Positions 1-12,000 of a DNA stretch of 64,000 nucleotides are shown in pieces. The notes below the pieces were generated by a model. That model was not told the DNA's origin, did not search any database, and worked only from the letters and a program-made list of their open reading frames with translations. Source of the DNA: Cyrtodaria siliqua (lineage: Eukaryota; Mollusca; Bivalvia; Adapedonta; Hiatellidae); assembly GCA_037043455.1 (NCBI GenBank), contig JAWPHD010010380.1, positions 30,245-94,244 on the forward strand, written 5' to 3'. The stretch's first letter is position 1. Each line of letters begins with the position of its first letter. The translations under genes and the position numbers were made by a program.

Positions 1-97
1 GCTAGCAACGTGACAGGCATCGTGACTGACGTAGACGCCGTGTCCAACATCGCGCATGACCATGGTGCTCTAGTCATATTCGATTATGCTGCTGGAG
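1..97 (+). CDS. Exon 1 in window: class V aminotransferase, ASNVTG to FDYAA
   Basis: The window opens inside this exon, reading from base 1 in frame 1. It carries ASNVTGIVTD and then FDYAA, the conserved Asp strand of the PLP site. The donor is G|GTAACA at 98, phase 1. The true exon start is outside the window. Confidence 0.9.
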
Positions 98-3000
98 GTA
101 ACATTTTGAGATATTCGAGAGAAAAAAGCGGTGATATTTGAAAAACGCCGGCACTTATTGGTTGCGGGTATAACTCATGTGTGGCCCTAAGCGAATAAAA
201 AAGACTAAGATTATCAATTAAGTCTTCGAACTATAGCCACATGGTGCAGTTTACACTATACTAGTCATTTATTAACGTTTTTCGACAATTCCGTGTTATT
301 ATTAGCTTGTTTTCTCTTCTTGTTATTCTCGTTTATTGTCCCTATGATATATATTAAAATAATTCATTTTAATAGTTTGTAAATCACATCACTAAAGAAG
401 TCAGGTTGTGATAATCTTTGTCGCAGAAGAGTTATTATATTGTTTTTATATTTTAAAACTATATCAGGGTTACGACAATAACATTTTGCAACTTTTTTAC
501 TAAGTTTACGGTAACGGTAGCCCTGCTGGAGTAGCTTTTTAGTTATTTAATATTACGAATATTTAAGTCCTCAACACGACTAAAAGCTCTAGCAAAACGA
601 ATAAGTTCAGAACCAAACACCCGATAACAAGCGCGGTTCCACTGCAGTAATGTTGGCAAACAATAAATAGAAATAAAACAATTCTTCAAATTCACAAATT
701 TATTACTACTGTAACAACGCCAAAGGTAACAATTCCAATAAAGGTCAACGCTAAAGGTAACAATTCCAGCGCTAAAGGTAACAACATCCGCTAAAGATAA
801 TAATCGCCTCTTCCTCTAAAGGTAACAACGCTAACGCTAAAGGTAACAACTGTTCATGTTGACGCTAAAGGTAACAACGTTTTTCAACATCTACAGTTTC
901 AATGAAAATTTAGTAAACAGTTTATTGTTGGTTACTGAGGCATTTGATTTGCTTCCAACCGATACGACCCGTCTTGGCGTTGTGAGTCCCACTGTGAACT
1001 CGACTTGTCAAGTAAGAAAGTGTAAAATTTTATGGATAGCGGAAGATATACTGGTACTGATTCTTCCCAGGGAAAATGGGGTGGTCTGCCTCAATCACAA
1101 AAACAGTCGACCGATATATATAGCCTTTCGAGTGCTAAAAATGACATAAAACACCATTCAAACAAAACAAAATTCCTCTTACATCAAGACAGAATTACTG
1201 TTGTGTAGTATCCCCGACCGGGTCACACCAAATACTTAACTAGTAGCTCCATTGCTTGACGTTTAGGATATAAGGGTTATGCCACGACTGGTCAGCCCGA
1301 TGTCAGTATAATGAGACTGGATGAGTCATGGCATGTGTCTACGGCGTGATCCACTCCCACATATATGTACTGTTTATGCACACTGGATGTACTTAGTGAC
1401 GAAGGCTCAAATACGCTATAGGGTGCATGCTCTCCCGGAAATAAAGAAACAAACATGATGCAAATTATGGGTTTTGACGTTCATTTAAAATACGTTCATT
1501 TAAAGACATATAGATGCATTTTCCAGAAGATGTATTTTAACAAGTAAACAACAAGAACAACAACAAAAACAAAATTGTCTCCCGCTCAATTCGTTTTTTA
1601 TTATTTTTTTTATGAAAAATGTAATTATTTTAACTAGAGCTTCATAATATACACGCTACAATAAGTAAAATGTATGCAATGTGGTTATGAACATAGTCAA
1701 AATAACTTTCTATTTTAATAGCATTTTAAGTTTGATGTTTCGTTAGATAAAACTTGCAAATTAATGCATCAATTGTGAAATTTTGTTCGACTAGACAGAT
1801 GTGCTATTAGTTATGTAGATATTGTAAGCCTGTGAAGTTAACTGAAATGGGTGTTACATGGTAATGCTTTGCTCATCTATGTAAAACGTAAAACGTTTTA
1901 TGATGTCTAAGCGAATTATTCAATAATTGAAATGGGTGTTAAATGTTAATGCTTTGCTCACCGATATAAAACGTAAAAAGTTTTATGATGTCTAAGCGAA
2001 TTACTCAATAATTTGAAATATAAACCAGCCATGCATGTGACCTGTTTAAAATGTTCAAGATGATATATGTTACATTTCAAATATTAAGGAAAGCTAGTGA
2101 TATAGTATTTGTATAATCACGTAAAATTCGGGGCTTTGCGACAACAGCAGATACAACGAAATAGGAAAAGTACAATAAGAAGCACATACCTGAATATGTA
2201 CTCGTAAATTGCAGCATGGTCGCTGAAATTTCATTTTATGAATACAAAGCATTAACTCGTTTAATGGTGACGGAGCTATACCATGCTCTAACTTCCAATA
2301 AGTGGAAGCTAACTTCCAATAAATAGTAGTTAGAGAGTGTCAGTTATTCTGACAGAGTCACAAGGTACAACAGATCTGTCTCAGCTTATTGGTTATTTTA
2401 AAACGTAGATGGGCTACGCCCATCTTGGTGAGACCAGTCTCTGTATACTACTTTCAGAATCATGTCAATTTGTATTCTTTGATTATAGTCAAGGAGTAAA
2501 GTTTGTTCTATAATACAATGTAGATGCAATTTGTGTGACAGTCATAACAATTATATTTACGATAAGAAGCGGGCAGACGGCCTTCTTTCTTGTTTTTATA
2601 AATATGTGACGTCGTAACGTCGCATTTCACACATAACGTTGCGTATAAAAAAAGTTCGTGTTTTACCTCTTTACAAAATAGCAGTTTACACCAACTTTTT
2701 AACAAACCAACAACAATGTTTGTATAACGTGCATAATTTTTATAAGCTGTCACAAATAATAAGTTTATGACTCAGATCTGGGTGAATTTGTAATAAATAA
2801 AATGGTTTCAGTTAATAAACTTGCGTAGTGTTACAGGTTTAACTCAACCAATCAAAATCGTTCCAGGTTGTATTACACTTGTGTCATACAATAGGATTAT
2901 TATTAGAGTAACGTGTTCTGGAAGTTTGTATCACCTCGAGTAGGTAAATGCCAGATCAAGGATCACACGAGAGGTGGAGCCAGATCAAGGATCACATCTG

Positions 3001-6000
3001 GCATTTACTACGAGATCACCACATAGCAAGGACAAATTGTAATCGACTTTGTCGTTAGTTAGTAATGCGTAGTGTTTGACGATTTAACGCATTTGGCAAT
3101 ACATTTTCGGTGACGACGTGCGCCGAAAAAAATTAATTGAATATTGAGGTGCTGATTGCCATGTAAACAGTAGCCTTCTTGTCAAATTTCAACATGGATT
3201 CCAACTTTGTCCATGCATTACAAATTGCGCTGACACTTGACGTGTATATTTTACCTGTGTATCCCTTGATCGCCGGTCATTTTAATAATTCTTTCTTTGC
3301 GCAGAGCAATTCCTGTGTTGTCCATATTCTCACATTGTTTAGAAAATATACATGTCAAGATTCTCACATTGCTTAGAACATATACAGGTTAGTCACTTTC
3401 TATATGTTAGTGTCTATTAATTAGAACTTATTAGGTATAGACCATTTGACTTTATACGTGTTGGGGTGGGATTACGAAGCGGAAATAACGTACTTCTATA
3501 TTAGGTACGGACCATTTAAAACAAATGGGATGGGGTTCCAAATTGTTTTTCCTTTACCTTTAAACCTGTATGATTGGTTAAATGGCGGAGGGACTATACT
3601 ACAAACACACATACACGCATAAACTGAAATTGTGTATCTTGCTCTGGTTTGTATTATGCTTTCATCAACAGCACCAAGTTTAGACTCACGTCTAACGGTT
3701 GAGGAGGACATTCTTTAACTAATATTTCGTTCGATTATGTTACGCTGATAACTTCTTATCTGTTCTGGTTTTATTAATAAAGAAGACATATCAATGACAA
3801 TCAATATTCGAACTTTTCTGACGTAACTCCATTACAGTTTACATTGACCAGAGTGTACGTACACAGTTAAAAATAAATTGAATCAGGGGCTACAGTAACT
3901 TGCACGAACATCAATTTTCATTGAAACTGTAGATTTTTAAAAAACGTTGGTACCTTTAGCGTAGACAGTTGTTACCTTTAGCCTCATGAAAAGTTGGGAC
4001 CGTTGGCGTTCGCGTTGTTACCGTTAGCGGAAGAGGTGAGTGTTACCTTTAGCGGAGGTGGTTACCTCGTTGGAATTGTTACCTTTAGCGTTGTTACAAC
4101 TACCTAGTTGTCTATGCTCATGTTTTCATGTATATTTTTCACTGCATTAACATCCTACACTATGTATTTATGCTCAATATATGCTTTACATACTCCCTTT
4201 AGCTTTGAGTCATTTTTTGTTTTGTTATTTTCAGGACCATATTTGAAAATTGACATGAATGCATCAAACTCAGCGTACGTATCTGTCCTTTAACAATTGT
4301 TGTGGGTCCTAAATAAACGTTATGGAGCATTTAATAATTGTTATTTATCACATAATGTCCCTTGTTAGCAGTGTCGAACACCCATTTAATATTCTGTTGT
4401 ATGACACACGTGTAATACAACCTGGAACGATTTTGATTGGTTGAGTTAAACCTGTAACACTACGCAAGTTTATTAACTGAAACTATTTTATTTATTATAA
4501 ATTCACCCAGATCTGAGTCATAAACTTATTATTTGTGACAGCTTATAAACATAATGCACGTTATACAAAACATTGTTGTTGGTTTGTTAAAAAGTTGTCG
4601 TAAACTGCTATTTTGTAAAGAGGTAAACTCGAACTCTTTTATACGCAACGTAATGTGTGGGACGCGGCGTTACGACGTCACATATGTTATGACGTTTTGG
4701 CGCTAAAGTGTGTCTGACGTCGTGGCGGTTCTATGTCCATCTGAATTATTTTTTACTAATTTGATTGTAATGTTATGTGATAAAAAAGATCTTAAACTCG
4801 TTCCCATTCCATATAAGATTTATGAAACTCGTTATGAATTATTTTTAATTTTAACTCGCCAAAAGGCTCGTTAAAATTAAAATAATTCATAACTCTTTTC
4901 ATAAATCTTATATGAAATGGGAACTCGTTTAAGATCCACTATATGTCCGTTAATACTGACTATGGGTCCTTTAATAATGTGCATGTGTCCTTTATTATTG
5001 TGTATTGGTCCTTTTTATCTGGAACATAATTAAGAAACTTATAGTGGGTGTAGTTTTTATGTATATAGTTGCTGGTAAATAACATATATATATAGAGTTT
5101 CATTTGCCTTTGTATGCTCAATTGTTTACCTTCTAAATAATTATAATTGATTTTAAACAAATTAATACAAACTGCATTTCGCATAAAATGCGTATGCTTT
5201 TGAAAAAAGAATAACTTCCATATTTTAATTTCAAAAGAGTGAGAGGTGGGGAGTGACGGTCATCAAAGGCTAATCGTTATAGATCACCACATAGCATAAT
5301 GCTACATAAGAAAATGGTAAGTTGTATTTCTGTTTATATATTCAGGTACAAAGACGCTGTTATACTCAGTCCGCACAAGTTTGTAGGGGGGCCAGGAACC
5401 CCAGGTTTGTGACAATTACACCACTTCCAGAAATAAAAATTCACTGTAATATGTATTAATAATGATGGTTGATTGTTATACAAATGTAACGTAGATAAAC
5501 CGCATGTTACATTATTGCTCTGTTTTGCTTTCTACATAACGCTTAACAAATTTACTTATATATCCAAACTGCTTGAGTTTGGATTGTTTGTAAAAAAACA
5601 ACAAAAAGAAACTAAACAATGTAGGAAGCAATTCACTTTACGCGCTTGCTGATATCTGAATGTTATACACACTTGCTGATACCATACACATTTGTTGATA
5701 TCTGAATGTTATACACACTTAATGATATCATACACATTTGCTGATATCTGAATGGTACAGTATACACAATTGCTGATATCATAAACATTTGCTGATATCT
5801 GAATGGTACAGTATACACAATTGCTGATATCATACCCTCTTGCTTATATATGAATAGTATACATACGTGTTGATATCTGAGTGTTACAGTATAAACAATT
5901 GCTATATCATAAACACTTGCTGATATCTGAACGTTATACACTTGCTGATATCTGAACTTTATACACTTGCTGATATTTGAATGTTATACACACTTGCTGA

Positions 6001-9000
6001 TATATGAGTGTTATACACACTTGCTGATATATGAGTGTTACAGTATACGCAATTGCTGATATCTGAACGTTATACACACTTGCTGATATCTCAGTGTAAT
6101 ACACACTTGCTGATATCTGAATGTTATACACACTTGCTGATATGTTGCACGCTTGCTGATATCTGACTGTTATACACATTTGCTGATATCTGATTGTTAT
6201 TCACACTTGCTGATGTTTAAATGTTATGCATACTTGCTAATACCTGAACTTTCAGGGCTAGTAATTGCCAAGAACTGGATATTCAAGAACTCTGTCCCTT
6301 GTCGTGTGGGAGGTGGTACTGTCACATTTGTAAGTATTGAGGGCCACACATGTTGACAATCAAACCAAACACAATTTCTGAGATGTCTGAAAACATGATT
6401 TTTAGAAGTCAAAACAGGTGATTCATAAATTCATGAATGTGTATTGAAAAATATCCAGCATACGAGTAGATGCTGATACACTTCGAATTGAATTAAATTG
6501 GTTTTTAAGGCGCACCAAGACATGAAAGGTTATATAGCGCCTAACAGGAATGAACATGCCAGACTCATCCTCCATTTACATCGAGATACAATATGGAGAA
6601 TATACCTAGAACCACAGGTACCGGTTTAAAAAAAAAAAAAAAAAAAGTTATATTCTATTAAATACTGTATTTAATAGAATATAACTTTTTTTTTTTTTTT
6701 AAACCGGTACCTGTGCCTAGAACCTTCTCACCTGCAGAACTGCAGAGTAGCTGCAAATTCTATTGCAGACACTCCATTTACGCTGGAGCCACGTTTATTG
6801 TTTTTCTGCCACTGCTCTGGTGATTTGAGCGAGATGGCACCTGAAACAATGCAGGGGTCATGATGAAGACCTTTAATGAGCATGAACAAAAAATGATAAA
6901 ATGAACATGAAATAGGACGTTTGAAATCGCCCCTCACGATTTTGAGAGATTGTTCGAGACATTCAAACAACATATTTTCAAGATAATTTAACATTAATTT
7001 CTTATTTTTAACTTACGAGTGCCGTTAAAAAGTGTGTCTGATGCATCAACAATTGACGTTGTACGTGACGTCACGCAAACGTCGACGTTATGCGCGTGAA
7101 AAATAACGAGAGAATAAATCGGGCTAATCGCTAGTGGGCGCTTTGATTGGCCTAATGTGCCCAGACCGATATCTGCAAGTAAGATATATGCATTCTGTGA
7201 ATACTAGATTCCCTGCTCGATGTTTGTATCTACTTTTAGTATTAACATATACAGGTAACCCAGACGAATCATGCCTACGTTAATAACTTGGAGGAGCGAG
7301 AAGAAGGAGGCACACCGGCCATCGTTGAGTCAATCAGGGCAGGTATGGTCTTCCAGCTGAAACAGGTATGTAAAACACAATTATGTATGAACCATCTCTG
7401 GCTCACCATCTACCCGAAATGAACTACGAAATTCTTACTTGTTTTGCCGGAGGGGCAAACCATCTGAGCAAGTGTCTATTTGTTGTTGTGTTATTGTCTT
7501 AACATGCATGTATTTTGATGTTGTCTTAACATACATGTATTTTGATGTTGTCTTAACATACATGTATTTTGATGTATCCGATGTTATGCTTTATGTTTAA
7601 CGACCTTGTAGAGGATATGATAATAACTAAGCTATTTGTTTATCAATTACAAACATTATTTCGCTATACAATACCGCATAGTCGGTAATAATGAGCGGAT
7701 GTATTGATGAGGTGCCAGTGATACTTGGGTTAATATTGATATGCATGTATAGAATGATGAGCTGCCGGTGAAAGTGGGATTACTGGTGTGGTACTGTTAA
7801 AATTATATACTTGTATATACACTAACAAATCTAATTAAAAATCAACTGTATGTTAATGTTCAGCAATGTTCAGATTCTCTCTATCTGTACTGCACATGAT
7901 AACATTTCTTCTTATTAGAAGGATTGAAACATTTCTAATGGTCTATTTTATGTGTACAATACATATTTCCTCTTTCGTATTAAGGATGTCGGGACTGAAG
8001 TTATACATGCCAGAGAAGAAGATTTATGTCGGTAAGAGTGGATATTACAAATTTGATAAAGAAAGGTGTATGAGTGACAGGCTGTAGGACGAATGGGGGA
8101 GGTTGATTATATTTACATTATTAAACATTCAGTGTTTAGTGATCAGGCGATTTAGTAAGTTACATAGATGCTAATTTCAAAACATAACTGCTATTGGAAT
8201 GGTATATGCTTCTTTGAAGTTACGTTGTTGATAGTGTTTTGGAGTTATATATTTTTGAGCAAACATTATGGACTAAATATGATTTTTAATAACAATTGTT
8301 ACATTTTTTAAAATAAACATTGTCAATTATATTCTAAATTCCACGTTTATTTACCACCTGTTTTTTAAACTAAAACAATGCAAACTATGCAAACTCGATT
8401 TGAAGCACATTTACTCCACTGAAATCACAATTATTTATTTTTCTACAAAAGATCAAGGTCTGGTGTCTCGGTTGTCTAATGTGACAATATATTGAAATGT
8501 TTGCGTGTACCTTAACATCTCAAAAAGGTACTGCAATCTAAGGTTATTTTTCAAATTAAACATGTTTGCCATTGTCTGGATTACATATATACACGCCACT
8601 GCATTATAAACTTGAATGCTACATTTCCCGTTCGACAATTATATTTATATTTACTTTTAATACGTATTCATATTTCACATTTTTTGCCATGATCTATGGT
8701 TGATCTAGATTTAACCCTTTCACCTGTACCTTTTCTGTTGTCTGTATGAAAAAAGTGATGTCTTTTTTGTCCAAACAGTCGTGCCTTTACAGTATGGGAG
8801 AGAAATCCTTGCATTTACGTCCTTGGCAATCATACAACTGAGCGAATACCTATATTCTCCTTCCTGACCATACATCCGGGCTCTGGAAGATTAGTCCATC
8901 ATAATTTTATATCAACACTCCTCAGCGATCTGTTTGGTATCCAAGCCCGTGGAGGCTGTGCCTGCGCTGGACCTTATGCACAGGTTAGCAGTACTGAGCT

Positions 9001-12000
9001 ATTAATAATATGTTGAACAAATATTCAGTATGTCATAATATCAACACATAGTCAGTATGCCATGCACGCTATATATAAATATGAAAGTCTTTATTGAATT
9101 GAAAGTCTATCGAGGGTGACCCAAGTAGGTTAAACTAATCTTCTTTGGGGCCATCTGCAGTGTGCTATGCATGCTATAAAAATATATTCATACCCATTTA
9201 CAGTTCGCCACTATGCTTTCCTATTTAATTGTGCGATGACCGGACAGGTTGTGAACACTATGATGATGTCTACCTAAAGCCCAAAAGGACGGTGGCGTTT
9301 GATGTGTGTCTACAATCTTGTCTTGCCGTGCCCTCAATGGTTTATTCTCTTGTTTCTCTGGCTTCTGCCAAGTCAATGAGTACCTTCTTTGTGGCTTTCT
9401 TGGCTATTGTTTTTACACTGTCTGTTTTACTGGGATGACAGTATGGTAAGTGTGAGGATTGTTGCACACTAGAACCTGTTTTAAACCCCAGCGGCCTTTT
9501 GTGCCACTGACCGTTCTAAGGCCGTAGCCCTATTGTCAACTCTTGCGTGTTTGTGATGTCTTAGCTTGCCTTTTATTCATCTTTTAATATATATATATAT
9601 ATAGTTGTTGTTTGTGCGTTTGTGGTTGACTATCGTCCTTGGATGCTACTTTTCCTGTTCGATTGTTATATCTGCTTTCAATATGCCATGCTATTTAGAA
9701 CTTCATGCATACTATTAACAAAACATATTCGGTATGCTGCTTTGTTGGTTAGTGAAAAGTTCATGGTGGGGATTTCTTTATTTACACTGTCCCGTTTTAT
9801 TGAGTTGACAGTAGGGTAAGTGTGAGGTTTGATGCACCCTAGAACCTGTTTCAAACCCAAGCGGCCTTTTTTGCCACTGACCGTTCCTAGGCGGTAGCCC
9901 TATTGTCAACTCTTATGTGTTTGCGATGCCTTATCTTGCCTTTTATTCATTTTTATATATAGTTGTTCCTGTGCGTTTGTGGTTGACTGTCGTCCTTGAA
10001 TGATACTTTTTCTGTTCGATTATTATATGCTTTCAATATTAAGAATATTAAGTATGCCATACTAAACAAATGTTCAGTGTGCCATGCATGCTATAAACAA
10101 AAAATCAGTATGCAATACATGCTATTACCAAATATTTAGTATTTCATGCATGCTATTAACAAAACATATTCTGTATGTTATGCATTATACTAACAAATAT
10201 TCAATATGCCATGCATCCTATAACAAAATACTCAGTATGCTATTCTCTAAACAAAGCTATGAACAAACATTTATAAATCAATGCATAAAACATCCCATGG
10301 TATATAGACATAATTAGTATGCAATGCTACGTAAATAAGAACAAATAATTGGTAAACTATAAGATAAAGTAGAAATTTCCATCATATTATATGCCAAAAC
10401 ACAAGACAATGGAATCCGATTATGTAACACATGTTTAGTATAGTTACGATATTAAAGCAAATATCTCAAAAGTTTAAACCGTCTTGAAACACATTAGTGC
10501 TGCAAATCAATAGACATATCTGACAAAGGGGTGGACTGTATCTGACCACTTTGTTTGATAGATACCAAAATGTTCGTCATGGTGTATATAGTAAACTAGA
10601 AAGGTATTCCACGGAACACTTGTCGCCTGCCGTGTACTTATTTCAGCAAGTACGGAATCTAATTATAATGTTTGAAGTCTGGAGGTACACTCCTTCATGA
10701 ATAATGGAGCATTTTTTAATGTGTAATGTTTAAGTTTAAGAAAAGGGGCATACATCTGCAATGAATATTTGATAAGGAAAAACTGTATAAAGTTTCGGAA
10801 CCATAGGTCAATATTTTGGCAAGTTTTGAGCCAGGTTAGGTTTCAGGTTAAATTTTTATGAAAAGAGGTATAATTCTGCCAAAATGAAAGTCAGCGTTAT
10901 TGGACAGCATATGTAACAGCATTCCTTCGGTTAAGATGAGGATGTGTTTGAAGTTGCATGAACATAGGTCACAAACTTTTCAAGTTATGATCAGTTATGA
11001 GCTTGGTTAGGTTGCAGGTTAACGATTTATTGAAAGGGACATTACTCTGCTGAAATAAAAGTCAGAGTTATTGGTCATGGGTAACAATAGTTTGTGTGGT
11101 AAGATGAATATGTGTGTGACGTTTCATGAACATAGGTCAAATACTTCTGAAGTTGTGGCCTGTTATGAACACTTCGTCAGGTTGCGGGTTAAAGTTTTAT
11201 GAAAAGGGGCATAACTCTTCTAAAATGAGAGTTATTGGACATAAGTAACAACATTTTTTGGGTTGAGATGAAGATATGTGTGAAGTTGGATGATCATAGG
11301 TCAAATACTTTTTTAAAGTTATGTGACGGACGACGAGGACGGACGAAAGGCGGACGACGGACAAAGTGATCCCTAAGTGTCTGCCATGCTACTCAGGCAA
11401 CACAGAAACTGTTTAATGCCACTGTGGTGTATATAGGAAAAGGCACTTAATTCGAGATGGCCGCTTCCCACAAACGTTTTTGACACCATGCTGAACAAAA
11501 GTAGTATATACCATGTTTACTAATCAATGTGATATTAAACAGACTTCTCCTCGTCAGATTTTGAAAAAAGAAATCCTCACTTTTAAAGAATGTTTGCATT
11601 TTACACCATTTATTGGGTACGTTTTTACTTAGCTATGTCAATAAAAGCATGGTAACTTATTCAAAACAATTAAATGTAATAATACAAAGTCCAACAAAAT
11701 TACAATTTTAATATTCAAATTAGGGTTGTAGATTAAATTTTGCTGACTATCTTGATTTTAGAGCCTTTTCCACAGATATCAAAGTGGCATTAAACACGTT
11801 TGTAAACTAGACACTTTTAAAAAACGTTTTGATATATAATACCTAATTTGACCACAGACCACTTTTGTTTCACTAAATGTGTAATTAACGTTGCATATGT
11901 TTGGTTTACCATGCTATGAACAGATGCACAATGTTAAGTAGGCCAATTAAGTTTACCATTCTATAATTAAAGTGTCAAAGCATGCAACAGTGATAGAACT

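Larger units (their letters stand above)
710..4098. mobile_element. Foldback-like element 1 with ~200-bp repeat-rich terminal inverted repeats
   Basis: The left end (710-910) is built from degenerate repeats of CTAAAGGTAACAAC. The right end (3915-4098) is its reverse complement, GTTGTTACCTTTAG, repeated. Outermost bases are TGTAACAACG at 710 and CGTTGTTACA ending at 4098. The inner part of both arms also matches in opposite orientation (CATCTACAGTTTC near 888; GAAACTGTAGAT near 3921). The 5-bp sequence ACTAC sits directly outside both ends (705-709 and 4099-4103), a fitting target duplication. Long inverted repeats made of internal tandem repeats recall foldback (FB/Galileo-like) transposons. 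No transposase ORF is visible; it carries a SINE-like copy and a MITE copy, so it is probably non-autonomous. Confidence 0.75.

Noticed and set aside
5663..6179. Two minus-strand frames with YQQVCI/SASVYN repeats
   Set aside because: Translations of the intron minisatellite.
9229..9438. 69-codon frame with a hydrophobic tail
   Set aside because: Lies in intron 7 next to retroelement tails; no homologous splice pattern or motif.
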